60,933 nt of DNA from an uncultured Coriobacteriaceae bacterium. Lineage in GTDB: Bacteria > Actinomycetota > Coriobacteriia > Coriobacteriales > Coriobacteriaceae. The translations under genes were made by a program, and so were the position numbers. The DNA lies in NCBI GenBank assembly GCA_949287085.1, contig CASEER010000017.1, forward strand, positions 1 through 60,933. Direction: 5' to 3'. Position 1 is the stretch's first letter. Each line of letters starts with the position of its first letter. Below, piece after piece: positions 8,830 to 18,243 of the stretch. Under the pieces are notes generated by a model. That model searched no databases, was not told the origin of the DNA, and was given only the letters and a program-made list of their open reading frames with translations.

Positions 8830-9052
8830 CACGCAGGCGAGGTGCTGCCGTCCGGGCTGTTCCATGGGGCGCTGCTGCCTAGGCTCGCGGAGTGCTGCTG
8901 CTCGGGCTGTTCGGGTGAGGCGTTTGCTGCGCGAGCTGTACCGCGAAGCGCTTGGAGCGCACAATCCTGAGACCGCAGCGCTGCCTGACGACGCGATCGT
9001 AGCGCTGCCTGGCGACGCGGCCCAGCGATGCTCGATGACGCGCCCGCAGCCG
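8830..9052. other. Intergenic DNA with short degenerate repeats
   Basis: No gene is seen. There are two short imperfect direct repeats: GTGCTGCCGTCCGGGCTGTTC against GTGCTGCTGCTCGGGCTGTTC, and AGCGCTGCCTGRCGACGCG twice near 8977-9018. Confidence 0.4.
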
Positions 9053-9808
9053 TTATGCGCGATACGGCGCCCCGCAGCGCACGATCGACTCGCGCGCCAG
9101 CACGTCCATAGCGTCGAGCACGGCCGGCGGCAGCGCGCGGTATTGAGACACCACCGAAAGCTCGGTGCAGGCAAGAATGACGCGGTCGCAATGGGCGTCG
9201 TTCAAAAACCAGCTCAGCACCTGGTCAAACGTGTCCAGATTGGGCGCGCGCCCGGCTTTTACATCGTCATAGATGATTGACATCACCATAGCCTGCAGCT
9301 CGGCAGGGGGCACCACGGCGGTGACGCCCGCACGTTCGCACGCATCGTGGTACACGCCGGACGAAACGGTGCCGTCCGTCGCCATGATGCCGACGGTTTG
9401 CACGGGTGTCGTAAACAGCCCGGCGCTCGCGGCGGGGTCAAAGCCGCGCATGCCCACCACCGCGCCGGCGGCAGCATAGCGGGCAGCCTCGCGTGGCATG
9501 TGGATGATGGGCACGCTCGTGGTTGCCTGAATCTGGTCGTAAAAGAAGTGCGACGTGTTGCATGGAATAGCAATGTGGCCGCATCCTGCCTGCTCAAGCA
9601 GGGCGGTGCACGAGTGCATGGTGCGCAGCAGCGCCTCGTGCTCGCCCGTTTGAATCGCACGCGTGCGGTCGGGCATGGAGGCGCACGACAGCACGATCAT
9701 ATCGAGGTGCTCTTGGTCGCTCTTGGCCTGCGTGTGCTTGACCACCTGGTCGTAAAAGTACGAGGTGGCCTCGGGGCCCATGCCTCCAATAACGCCGAGC
9801 TTCTCCAT
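9053..9808 (-). CDS. Aspartate/glutamate racemase family protein, probable aspartate racemase
   Basis: The product is 251 residues. Two ATGs are adjacent; I chose 9808 because the strong AGGAGGG site then sits about 4 bases away rather than 1. It begins KLGVIGGMGPEATSYFYDQV, the classic aspartate racemase N-terminus. The two catalytic cysteines of this cofactor-independent family are visible in IPCNTSHFF and LACTELSVV. It converts L-Asp to D-Asp. The gene lies 114 bases downstream of an ATP-grasp enzyme that resembles D-aspartate ligase, so the pair probably makes D-Asp for peptidoglycan. Confidence 0.9.
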   Translation of the reverse strand: MEKLGVIGGMGPEATSYFYDQVVKHTQAKSDQEHLDMIVLSCASMPDRTRAIQTGEHEALLRTMHSCTALLEQAGCGHIAIPCNTSHFFYDQIQATTSVPIIHMPREAARYAAAGAVVGMRGFDPAASAGLFTTPVQTVGIMATDGTVSSGVYHDACERAGVTAVVPPAELQAMVMSIIYDDVKAGRAPNLDTFDQVLSWFLNDAHCDRVILACTELSVVSQYRALPPAVLDAMDVLARESIVRCGAPYRA

Positions 9809-9922
9809 CATGCCCTCCTTTGCTGCTTCATGTTGGCCGTGTCCGTGCCGGACCGATGCTCCCAACGACTGCCAGCCCCGTCGTTCGCAGCCCCCGGCTC
9901 CGTTGCCTGCCACACGGCCTTT

Positions 9923-11179
9923 CTAGGCTTCGTCGTGGTAGTACTCCCGCATCTGATGCAAGCAGCGATAATGCTGGCGCACCATGCGCAGCCAGCGCAA
10001 CGGGTGGTTGTCGCCCTTCATGAACACGGGGTTCACCGTCTTGCCCTCGCGAATCAGACGGTGCGCCTTCTGTCGCAGCTCCGGGTCCTTTACAAACTCG
10101 TCAATCGTACGATAGGGGACCACGGTCCACAGGTGCTCGCCCTGCGCCGTCTCAAACGCGGGTTCGAACGGCTTGTGGTACACGTACTCCTCGACCACGT
10201 ATTTAGCCACGTTAAAGCCGGAGCCCGTGACGTAAAAATTGCTCCGCCCCTGGCGCGTGTTGAAGTCAAAGAACTTAAACGAGCCATCGCGTTCGTCGTA
10301 CTTCACGTCAAAGTTCGAGAAGCCAACAAAGTGCAGGTCCTCAAGCAGTTTGCGCACGTTTGCGCACAGCTCGTCGTTGGGCTCGGTGATAATCACCGCG
10401 TGGTTGCCCTGGGCGTGCGGCGCGTGCTCTTCCAACAGCACATGGCCCAGGCACATCATGCGGACCGTGCCCGTGTGGTCGGAATAGCTCGTCAGCACGC
10501 GCATGCGCTCGTCGTTGCCCGGCACGCGATCCTGAATAATCAGGTCGTCGGTGTAGCCAGCGCCATAGATGTCACGAATCGCCTGCTCAAGCTCGGTGCG
10601 CGAGGCGATGGTGTACGCCTTTTGCTGCGTGGCAAAGGGATGCGACCAGTACATGATGCCGTCCGACGGCTTCAAGATCATGGGGAAGGGGAAGTCGATG
10701 CGGTCGAGCGCCTCAAGCGGCTCGCCCGCCGGCGTCAGCATGTCCTGCGTAAAGGTAAACGTATGGGGGTACGGCACGCCGTGCTTGGCGCAGAGCTCGT
10801 AAAAGACCTCCTTGCGCTGGGCGCTGTCCATCAGGTCAAAGGGGCCGTAGGGCGCCACGATGTTCTGGGCAAGGTCGCCCGCGTCCTTGGCGCGCGCAAT
10901 AAGCGCCACGTAGCTATCGCCGCAGCCCATGAGCACGACGGTCTTGTCCGCGTGGTCGCGCGCGAGCGAGTTGACGGTGCGCACACAGGTATCGTAGGTG
11001 TCGATGGCCTCGTCGGCGCGGTAGTCGACAATGCGGCTCTGGAACGCCGGGCCCGTGCCGTACTTGCCCACGGCAATGCTCTTTACCTGGTATTGCTCGT
11101 AAAACGCGCGAGCAACCGAATATACGTTGATGTCGCCGCCCAGCAGCACGGGGACAAATTCGCGTTCGACGAACTTCAT
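9923..11179 (-). CDS. ATP-grasp carboxylate-amine ligase, D-aspartate ligase-like
   Basis: The product is 418 residues. ATG 11179 has GAAAGAGGG upstream; an in-frame ATG seven codons earlier is less well placed. The start FVPVLLGGDINVYSVARAFYE recalls Aslfm of Enterococcus faecium, which adds D-Asp to Lys of the peptidoglycan precursor. ATP-grasp blocks include FPFPMILKPSDG, IIQDRVPGNDERMRVLTSY and FDVKYDERDGSFKFFDFNTRQGRSNF, the last giving the Mg-binding residues. The aspartate racemase gene follows on the same strand. I infer a D-Asp cross-bridge pathway; another amino-acid substrate remains possible. Confidence 0.82.
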   Translation of the reverse strand: MKFVEREFVPVLLGGDINVYSVARAFYEQYQVKSIAVGKYGTGPAFQSRIVDYRADEAIDTYDTCVRTVNSLARDHADKTVVLMGCGDSYVALIARAKDAGDLAQNIVAPYGPFDLMDSAQRKEVFYELCAKHGVPYPHTFTFTQDMLTPAGEPLEALDRIDFPFPMILKPSDGIMYWSHPFATQQKAYTIASRTELEQAIRDIYGAGYTDDLIIQDRVPGNDERMRVLTSYSDHTGTVRMMCLGHVLLEEHAPHAQGNHAVIITEPNDELCANVRKLLEDLHFVGFSNFDVKYDERDGSFKFFDFNTRQGRSNFYVTGSGFNVAKYVVEEYVYHKPFEPAFETAQGEHLWTVVPYRTIDEFVKDPELRQKAHRLIREGKTVNPVFMKGDNHPLRWLRMVRQHYRCLHQMREYYHDEA

Positions 11180-11526
11180 CGAAGCCCTCTTTCCGTTCAT
11201 GCGCGGCAACGCGTCGTCGCGCGGGAGGTTCGGTTCAAGTGTCCGAGTATACCGCGCGCGCCTCGCAGCTGGCTCGGTCAGCCGTGCGTTTTGCATAACA
11301 ATACCGTTGTTCGTGCTACGGCACGGGGCTTGGCCGGGCACTCTGCTCGCGGGTGCTTGCATTGGGTGAGAAGTCCGCGTGGGCCAAAGGTTCGCTGCGC
11401 GGGGCAATGATTCGCCCGGCGCGTTCACACGGCGTTCATCGTGTGCGGTTGCCACGGCCTCCCGCGCGCGATGCTGCTAGAATAGCGCCATGGCTACCTT
11501 TCTATGGTTTCGAAAGAGGTGCCGCT
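11180..11526. promoter_or_regulatory. Divergent intergenic region between the ligase and NlpC/P60 genes
   Basis: This 347-base stretch holds the start signals of both genes. On the minus strand TATACT (complement of 11246-11251) is a good -10 for the ligase-racemase pair. On the plus strand TAGAAT at 11478-11483 is a plausible -10 for the hydrolase. No clear -35 boxes are seen. No other gene is supported; a short frame from ATG 11490 overlaps the hydrolase and is probably not real. Confidence 0.4.
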
Positions 11527-12846
11527 ATGACGTCATCGCGCATGACCTGCGCTTCATTTCATCGGTCTTCGCTCGTGCGCGCGGGCGCATCGTTAGCACT
11601 GGCGGTGACGCTTGCCTGCGGCACAGCGTTAATGCCGGCTACGGCGCTGGCCGCTCCCTCGAGCGAGCTTTCATCTGAGCTCGACGACGCGCGCGCCAAG
11701 CTTGTCGACCTTACCGAGCAGTTGGAGCTCGCTGAGGCAACGGTTGATGACACCGAGATTCGCCTCGGCGACACGCGCACGCAGATCGATGACCTCGAAG
11801 GCAAGATCAAGAAAAACGAAAAGGCGCTGTCCTCTGCGCAGTCCGAGCTATCGCAATACGTGGTCTCGTCCTACAAGAGTGGCAACGTTACGATTTTTGA
11901 CCTGCTGTTCTCGTCCGATTCGTTTGACGAGCTGACCTCGCGCATGTTCTATGCCAACAAGGTTGCCACGGCGCAGAGCAATAGCATCGAGCAGGTGCAG
12001 AAGCTGCAAACCGATCTGAAAAATCAGCGGAGCGAGCTTTCGCAGCAGGAGGACCAGCTCAAAACGCTTCTCACCCAGCAGCAACAAAGTGCGGACGAGC
12101 TATCGAGTTCGCGCGCTCAGACCAATGCCTATATTGATGGGCTTTCGGACGAGCTCCGTGAGGCGCTTGCGGCCGAGCGTGCCGAAGCAGCTAAAAAGGC
12201 CAAGGCCGATGCGGCCAAGAGCAGCAACACCAGCACGACGGCAACGGACAAGGACGCCAGCAGTTCGTCGTCGAACGCTACCAAAGACGATGACGACGAC
12301 AGCAAGGATGCTAGCGGTTCCAATGGGGGCTCCACTTCCACCGGCGGCTCGCAGAGTAAGCCGAGCGGCGGCAACCAGGGTTCCAGCAAGCCGAGCGGCG
12401 GTTCGGGCTCTTCACACACCGGTAGCGGGGGAGCCAGCGGCGGCGGTTCGAGTTCGAGCCATATGAGCTCGTCACAGCGCAGCGCCGTGGTGAGTGCCGC
12501 ACGCTCGCAGGTTGGCGTTGCGTACGATTACGGTGCGCAGAGCCCCGGCGTCGCCTTTGACTGCTCGGGCCTGACGCAGTATGCCTACCGGTGCGCGGGC
12601 ATCAGCATTCCGCGTACCGGCACGACCCAGTACAACGCCGTCAAGAATGCAGGCAACCTAACGACCAACGAGTCGGCGTTGCAGGCAGGTGACCTGGTCT
12701 TTTATCAGACGAACGGCCGCATTCGCCATGTAGGCATCTATATTGGCGGCGGAAAGGTGTGCCACGCGAGTGACTACAGCACGGGTGTCATTATTACGAA
12801 CCTGCACTACAGTCGTGGTTTCTGCGGCGGCGGCAGCCCCCTGTAG
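11527..12846 (+). CDS. Secreted NlpC/P60 peptidoglycan hydrolase with coiled-coil domain
   Basis: The product is 439 residues. ATG 11527 follows AAAGAGG. A signal peptide (LVRAGASLALAVTLACG, cleavage near ALAAP) is followed by a long coiled coil (~40-240, SELSSELDDARAKLVDLTEQ and a PcsB-like KSGNVTIFDLLFSSDSFDEL block), then a ~110-residue Ser/Gly/Thr/Lys linker, and a C-terminal NlpC/P60 domain. The catalytic Cys is in AFDCSGLTQYAY and the His in RHVGIYIGGG. Such proteins cut peptidoglycan stems during division; in relatives the coiled coil is gated by FtsEX. Possible partners are not in the window. Confidence 0.93.
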   Translation: MTSSRMTCASFHRSSLVRAGASLALAVTLACGTALMPATALAAPSSELSSELDDARAKLVDLTEQLELAEATVDDTEIRLGDTRTQIDDLEGKIKKNEKALSSAQSELSQYVVSSYKSGNVTIFDLLFSSDSFDELTSRMFYANKVATAQSNSIEQVQKLQTDLKNQRSELSQQEDQLKTLLTQQQQSADELSSSRAQTNAYIDGLSDELREALAAERAEAAKKAKADAAKSSNTSTTATDKDASSSSSNATKDDDDDSKDASGSNGGSTSTGGSQSKPSGGNQGSSKPSGGSGSSHTGSGGASGGGSSSSHMSSSQRSAVVSAARSQVGVAYDYGAQSPGVAFDCSGLTQYAYRCAGISIPRTGTTQYNAVKNAGNLTTNESALQAGDLVFYQTNGRIRHVGIYIGGGKVCHASDYSTGVIITNLHYSRGFCGGGSPL

Positions 12847-12867
12847 GAACGGAATCGCTTGACATCC

Positions 12868-12906
12868 ATGGCGCGGGCCCGTGGTTTTGCGCCGCGGGCC
12901 CGCGCC
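12868..12906. terminator. GC-rich hairpin after the NlpC/P60 gene
   Basis: GGCGCGGGCCCG (12870-12881) pairs with CGGGCCCGCGCC (12894-12905). The stem is strong but no T tract follows, so function as a terminator is uncertain. Confidence 0.4.
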
Positions 12907-13076
12907 TGATTGTGCCTGCAGGCGTCGGGTTTTGCCGGCGACTGCACGGTCCGCCGCGCTTTGGCGCGATTATGGTTTCTCGAGCATCGTGGGCCGGCGC
13001 GCCGCCTGTTGGTGCAACATAGTGAGTTCTAGACCTGCGCACTGCGCGAGCGCTCAGCATGAGAGGGGAGCAACGG

Positions 13077-15233
13077 ATGGCGGAGGACAAGCATCCGTAC
13101 GGGCGACACTTTGCGTCGTCAAACAACGGCGAGCAGCGGCACACCCCGCCCGTTCCGCCTTCGCCGGCGCGCTCGGCTTCTCCCGACGAAACCTCGGTCT
13201 TTATTGCTGCTGCGCGGGAGGGCTCGCTCACCGCGCCGGGCCGGCGCGCGCCGCGTCCCGATGAGACGGCCATGTTCGTCGCGGCGGCTGAGCGTGCACA
13301 GCAGGACGCTTCCCAGCATACGCCCGCGATCATGCCCAACTTGGATGACTTCCTCGCCTTTGACGACAACGCAACGGGTGCGCCCGCGAACCATGCGAGC
13401 GCTTCTGCGGCACCGTCTCCGCTGGGTGACGAGACGTCCGAGTTCGCCGCCATAACCGCATCTGCCGCCGAGGAATTTGCCTACACCCCGGTGGAGGAGG
13501 ACGCGTATCCCGCCGATCCTGCACCGGCGTACGAGCCTGAACCCGCGTCGGCATCCGCCGGCACCGCCTCGCGCGCCGCATCCTCGGCCTCTGCCAAGGA
13601 CGACGAGGACTTTGAATCTGCGGGCGACTACGAGAGCGTCGGCCGCTCGGCGAGCCTCATGACGGGCCTCATCATCATTTCGCGCCTCACGGGCTTTGTG
13701 CGCACATGGGCCATGGGCATCGCGTTTGGCGTGTCCTACCTTGCATCGTCGTACAACATTGCCAACAACCTGCCCAACATGCTCTACGAGATGGTCATGG
13801 GCGGCATGCTCGTCACGGCGTTCTTGCCCATTTACCTTGATGCACGCCGCAACGGCGGCCGTGAAGAGGCCAACGAGTACGTGGGCAACCTGCTTTCGAT
13901 CTTGCTGGTGGTGCTGGGTGCGGTCTCGCTTTTGGCCATCTTCTTTGCGCCGCAGCTTATTTGGACGCAGTCGTTTATGAGCGACGGCAACGAGATGGAC
14001 GTCGCCATCTATTTCTTCCGCTTCTTTGCGGTCCAGGTGCTGTTCTACGGCCTGGGTTCGGTGTTCTCGGGCGTGCTCAACGCGCATCGCGACTACTTTT
14101 GGAGCAACTTTGCCCCCATCCTCAACAACGTGGTGGTTATCGCGAGCTTCCTGAGCTTCATCTGGCTTGAGCATGTTAACCAGGCGCTCGGCATCACCGT
14201 GCTCGCCGTGGGCACCTCGGCCGGCGTCTTTGTGCAGATGGCATGCCAGATCCCGGCGCTTGCCAAGCACGGCATTCGCCCGCGCCTGCACATCAACCTG
14301 CACGACCCTCGCCTGCGCCAGACGGTTTCGCTCGGTATTCCTACCGTGGTGGCCACCATCTGCACGTTCGTGATTTCGTCCGTGCAAAACTCCTCTGCGC
14401 TGGCGGTCGAGCCGGGCGCCGGCGCCTCGGTCATCGCCTACTCGCGCCTGTGGTACACGCTGCCGTATGCGCTGCTTTCCATCTCGCTCACCACGGCGCT
14501 CTACACCGAGCTCGCGCGCGATGCGGCCAACGGCGATGATGCTGCTGTGCGCCGCGGCATCTCCAACGGCGTGGGTCAGCAGCTCTTTTTGCTCATCCCC
14601 TTTGCGTTCTACCTCATGGTGTTCAGCTTCCCGCTCAACATGATTTACTGCTCGGGCAAGTTTGACCTGGAGGGCGTGGAGCTTGTTTCTAACTACCTGC
14701 AGTTCCTGGCGCCCGCGCTGCCGCTGTACGGCGTGTGCATCTTGATGCAAAAGGGCTGCTCGGCGCTGATGAACATGAAGCCGTACGCCGTCTTTATGCT
14801 GTGCGGCACGGTGGCACAGATTGCCTGGTCGCTCACGCTCGGCGTGCGCCTGGGCGGTGGCCTGCCGTTTATCGCCCTCTCTAATGTGGCGTTTTACGTG
14901 GTGGCCGATTTTGGTGCCCTCATCTGGATGCGCCGCCGCCTGCACGGCATCAACCTCAAGGCCATCGTGCGCGGCGCGTTGCTGGGCTTGGTGCTCGGCG
15001 GCCTGGGCGCGCTCGCGGGCGCGGGGATGCTGCGCCTGCTCGAGACCTTTGTGGGGCCGCTCGTGAGCTACGCGGCCAACGGAACGGCGGTGACCGCCGG
15101 CGCCGTCCAGACCTTCGTGTACGTTGTGGTTGCCGGCTTGTGCTCGCTCGTGGTGACCTTTGGCCCCGCGGTGGCGCTCAAGCTGCCCGAGGCGGCAACC
15201 ATCACCTCGGTGTTCCAGCGGTTCAAGAGGTAG
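13077..15233 (+). CDS. murJ: Lipid II flippase MurJ (MviN family) with long N-terminal extension
   Basis: The product is 718 residues. I chose ATG 13077 since AGGGGAG lies 6 bases before it; ATG 13059 is an in-frame alternative. From about residue 195 it is a multi-spanning MOP-family flippase (SLMTGLIIISRLTGFVRTWA, NLPNMLYEMVMGGMLVTAFLPIY, repeated membrane segments). It exports lipid II for cell-wall synthesis. The first ~190 residues are cytoplasmic, low-complexity and acidic, and carry three similar motifs: DETSVFIAAARE, DETAMFVAAAER and DETSEFAAITAS (Thr 39, 64, 120). In mycobacteria MviN is recruited to an FHA protein by a phosphothreonine, and these could be analogous docking sites. 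uvrC follows after 3 bases. Confidence 0.93.
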   Translation: MAEDKHPYGRHFASSNNGEQRHTPPVPPSPARSASPDETSVFIAAAREGSLTAPGRRAPRPDETAMFVAAAERAQQDASQHTPAIMPNLDDFLAFDDNATGAPANHASASAAPSPLGDETSEFAAITASAAEEFAYTPVEEDAYPADPAPAYEPEPASASAGTASRAASSASAKDDEDFESAGDYESVGRSASLMTGLIIISRLTGFVRTWAMGIAFGVSYLASSYNIANNLPNMLYEMVMGGMLVTAFLPIYLDARRNGGREEANEYVGNLLSILLVVLGAVSLLAIFFAPQLIWTQSFMSDGNEMDVAIYFFRFFAVQVLFYGLGSVFSGVLNAHRDYFWSNFAPILNNVVVIASFLSFIWLEHVNQALGITVLAVGTSAGVFVQMACQIPALAKHGIRPRLHINLHDPRLRQTVSLGIPTVVATICTFVISSVQNSSALAVEPGAGASVIAYSRLWYTLPYALLSISLTTALYTELARDAANGDDAAVRRGISNGVGQQLFLLIPFAFYLMVFSFPLNMIYCSGKFDLEGVELVSNYLQFLAPALPLYGVCILMQKGCSALMNMKPYAVFMLCGTVAQIAWSLTLGVRLGGGLPFIALSNVAFYVVADFGALIWMRRRLHGINLKAIVRGALLGLVLGGLGALAGAGMLRLLETFVGPLVSYAANGTAVTAGAVQTFVYVVVAGLCSLVVTFGPAVALKLPEAATITSVFQRFKR

Positions 15234-15236
15234 GGC

Positions 15237-17195
15237 ATGGCAGACGATCGCGCCGCGTTTCGCGAACACCTGGCGCGCCTTGCGGCCGAGGTGGACCATG
15301 TGCCCACCGACCCCGGGTGCTACCTGTGGAAAGACGCCAAGGGCGAAGTTATCTACGTGGGCAAGGCTAAAAATCTGCGCGCCCGCATGCGCCAGTATGT
15401 GACCCTCACGGACGATCGCGCCAAGATCCCGCTCATGATGCAGCTCGTGCAGAGCTTCGACTACCTGGTGGTGGATACCGAGCACGAGGCCCTCGTTCTG
15501 GAACGCGAGCTCATCGGGCAGTACCGGCCGTATTTTAACGTCGACTTCAAAGACGATAAGAGCTACCCCTTTATCGCGCTCACCAAGAGCGACATGTATC
15601 CTGCCATCAAGTACACGCGCGAGAAGCACAAGCCGGGCACGCGGTATTTTGGCCCCTACACCGACAGCCGGGCGGCGCGCGAGACCATCGACACCATTCG
15701 CAAGGTGATTCCCATCTGCAGCGCGACCTGCGCGGAATGGAAGCGCACGCGCCGGCTCATCGAGGCGCACAAGGATGAGGCCGATGTGATCAACCTCGTG
15801 TGCGCGCAGCACGGCCGCCCGTGTTTTGACTATCACGTGGGGCGCGGACCCGGTGCCTGCGTGGGCGCCATCACCCCGGCCGATTATGCCGGCAACGTGC
15901 GCCGCGTGGAGCGCTTTCTCTCGGGCCGGCGCCGCGAGGTGGTTGACGAGCTTACGAGTGAGATGGCCCAGGCTGCGCAGGATCTGGACTTTGAGCGCGC
16001 CGGCCGCATCAAGCGGCGCCTAGAGGTGGTAAACGGCCTCGACGATCGCCAGCAGGTGATCTTCCCGTCGAGCGTGGACATCGATGTGGTGGGCTTCTTC
16101 CGCGAGGAAACCATCGCCGGCGCCTGCGTCTTCGTGGTGCGCGACGGTCGCACGCAGCGAAGCTGCGAGTTTATCCTCGACAAGGGACTCGATGTTTCGG
16201 AGGAGGAGCTCGTCTCGGGGTTCATCAAGCGCTACTACGACGAGACCTCGGACATTCCTTCCGAGGTCAACGTGGCCTGCGACCTTGCCGATGCCGAGCT
16301 CATCGGCACGTGGCTCACCGAGAGGCGCGGACGCGTGTGCCGCGTGCACCGGCCGCAGCGCGGCGAGAAGCGCCATCTGCTCGAGACCGCCGAGCGCAAC
16401 GCCCGTCACGCGCTCATGCGCTACATGATGCGTACAGGCTATGCCGATGACCGCACCAACCAGGCCCTGCTGCAGCTGGAAAGCGCGCTGGCGCTGCCCG
16501 CGCCGCCCCTGCGCATCGAGTGCTTCGACATCTCGACCATCCACGGCGCCTTTACGGTGGCCTCGATGGTCGTGTTCACCAACGGCAAACCCGACAAGTC
16601 GCAGTACCGGCGCTTTAAGATTCGCAGCGTGACGGGCGAGGCAAACGACTTCCTGTCCATGCAGGAGGTGCTCGGGCGCCGGTATGCCCCCGAGCGCATG
16701 GCCGACGAGCGCTTTGGAAGCCGCCCCGACCTGCTGGTGGTCGACGGCGGCAAGCCGCAGCTCGCCGCGGCGCTCACGCAGCTTGAGGAGCTGGGGCTCG
16801 ACATTCCCGTGTGCGGCTTGGCCAAGGCGGACGAAGAGGTGTTCGTGCCGTGGGACGAGACACCGGTGGTGCTGCCCAATGGCTCGGCCTCGCTCTACCT
16901 GATCAAGCAGGTGCGCGACGAGGCCCACCGCTTCGCGATCACGTTCCACCGCGAGCTGCGCGACAAGGCCATGACGGTGAGCGTGCTCGACGAGGTGGAG
17001 GGCGTGGGCCCCACGCGCAAGAAGGCCATCATGCGGCACTTTGGCTCGATGAAAAAGCTGCGTGCCGCAAGCGCGGATGAGATCGCGCAGGTCAAGGGGG
17101 TGCCGCGTCAAGTGGCCGAGGCCGTATGCCAGACGCTGCGCGCCTGGGACGCCGAGCGCGCCGCAGAGCAGGCAGCCGACCACGCCGCTCCGTAA
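15237..17195 (+). CDS. uvrC: Excinuclease ABC subunit C
   Basis: The product is 652 residues, normal for UvrC, the nuclease that makes both incisions in nucleotide excision repair. The N-terminal GIY-YIG nuclease is seen in TDPGCYLWKDAKGEVIYVGKA; the UVR motif that contacts UvrB is near SEMAQAAQDLDFERAGRIKR; the RNase H-like domain begins RIECFDISTIHGAFTVASMV; and the C-terminal helix-hairpin-helix pair is in LDEVEGVGPTRKKAIMRHFG and IAQVKGVPRQVAEAV. The start lies 3 bases after the murJ stop, so the two are co-transcribed. It is intact, unlike uvrA. Confidence 0.96.
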   Translation: MADDRAAFREHLARLAAEVDHVPTDPGCYLWKDAKGEVIYVGKAKNLRARMRQYVTLTDDRAKIPLMMQLVQSFDYLVVDTEHEALVLERELIGQYRPYFNVDFKDDKSYPFIALTKSDMYPAIKYTREKHKPGTRYFGPYTDSRAARETIDTIRKVIPICSATCAEWKRTRRLIEAHKDEADVINLVCAQHGRPCFDYHVGRGPGACVGAITPADYAGNVRRVERFLSGRRREVVDELTSEMAQAAQDLDFERAGRIKRRLEVVNGLDDRQQVIFPSSVDIDVVGFFREETIAGACVFVVRDGRTQRSCEFILDKGLDVSEEELVSGFIKRYYDETSDIPSEVNVACDLADAELIGTWLTERRGRVCRVHRPQRGEKRHLLETAERNARHALMRYMMRTGYADDRTNQALLQLESALALPAPPLRIECFDISTIHGAFTVASMVVFTNGKPDKSQYRRFKIRSVTGEANDFLSMQEVLGRRYAPERMADERFGSRPDLLVVDGGKPQLAAALTQLEELGLDIPVCGLAKADEEVFVPWDETPVVLPNGSASLYLIKQVRDEAHRFAITFHRELRDKAMTVSVLDEVEGVGPTRKKAIMRHFGSMKKLRAASADEIAQVKGVPRQVAEAVCQTLRAWDAERAAEQAADHAAP

Positions 17196-17285
17196 GCGTT
17201 TGCCTGCCGGGCGAATCGCGTGCGCGGGCGCTCTGCCACGCGGGTATACTGGGAGGGACGGCGCAACAGCAGGAAGGCGGTCCTT

Positions 17286-18227
17286 ATGGCAGATACCAAT
17301 CCTCAGGCCATCACGGCGGCGGAGCTCGCCGATCGCGTGCCCGATATTGTGATCATTACCGGCATGAGCGGGTCGGGACGCACGCAGGCTTTGCACGTGT
17401 TCGAAGACATGGGGTACTTCTGCATCGACAACCTGCCGCCGAGCCTCGTGCTGCAGCTGGCGCAGCTGGTGGGCATCAACACCGGCGTGGGGCGCCACCT
17501 GGCCGTAACGTGCGACCTGCGCAGCCAGGGGCTGTTTGACGAGCTCCTCGACGTGATCGTTTCGCTCGAAGAGCACGAGATGACCTGCAAGGTCGTGTAC
17601 CTTGAGGCGTCTGACGAGGTGCTCATGCGCCGCTACAACGAAAATCGCCGGCGCCACCCGCTTGCCAAGCCGGGGGAGTCCACGGCCGACGCCATCCAGC
17701 GCGAGCGCGTGCAGCTGCAAAAGGTGCGTGACCGCGCCGATATGATTATCGATACGAGCCGCCTGCGCGTGTCGGCCCTGCGCACGCGGTTGCGCTTGGC
17801 GTTCTCGGAGCTTACCGATCAGCAGCTCATGGACGTTCAGGTGTTCTCGTTTGGTTTCAAGCACGGCATGCCCGTTGAGGCCGACATCATGATCGACGTG
17901 CGGTTTTTGCCCAATCCGTTCTATGACCCCGAGATGCGCACCATGACGGGCCTTGACGAAAAGGTGTCGAGCTTCGTGCTCGATCACCCCAAGACGCAGG
18001 AGTTCCTCAAGGCCTGGTACCAGCTGCTCGATGCCGTGATGCCTGGGTACGTGGCCGAGGGCAAGCCGCAGCTCTCGATCGCCATCGGGTGCACGGGCGG
18101 CCAGCACCGCAGCGTCGCCATCGCGGAGGCCACGGCGCGCTATCTGGAGCGTCAGCAGTACCACGTGACCATCTCGCATCGCGATCTGGCGCGTGCCAAC
18201 TTGACCGCCAACGGCGAGGTCCATTAG
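17286..18227 (+). CDS. rapZ: RapZ/YvcJ-family nucleotide-binding protein
   Basis: The product is 313 residues. ATG 17286 is preceded by AGGAAGG. The P-loop is ITGMSGSGRTQALHVFEDMG; the usual Lys is Arg, as in several actinobacterial members. Family blocks follow: YFCIDNLPPSLV, RRRHPLAKPG, DTSRLRVSALR, FGFKHGMPVEADIMIDVRFLPNPFYD and IGCTGGQHRSVAIAE. In enteric bacteria RapZ senses glucosamine-6-phosphate and guides RNA decay; the role in Gram-positive bacteria is less clear. uvrC is upstream and whiA downstream. The yvcK gene that often lies between rapZ and whiA is absent. Confidence 0.93.
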   Translation: MADTNPQAITAAELADRVPDIVIITGMSGSGRTQALHVFEDMGYFCIDNLPPSLVLQLAQLVGINTGVGRHLAVTCDLRSQGLFDELLDVIVSLEEHEMTCKVVYLEASDEVLMRRYNENRRRHPLAKPGESTADAIQRERVQLQKVRDRADMIIDTSRLRVSALRTRLRLAFSELTDQQLMDVQVFSFGFKHGMPVEADIMIDVRFLPNPFYDPEMRTMTGLDEKVSSFVLDHPKTQEFLKAWYQLLDAVMPGYVAEGKPQLSIAIGCTGGQHRSVAIAEATARYLERQQYHVTISHRDLARANLTANGEVH

Positions 18228-18243
18228 CTCCAGGCCGCATGTG

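Noticed and set aside
11490..11678. A 62-residue frame ahead of the NlpC/P60 gene
   Set aside because: It overlaps the signal-peptide coding region in another frame and lacks similarity.
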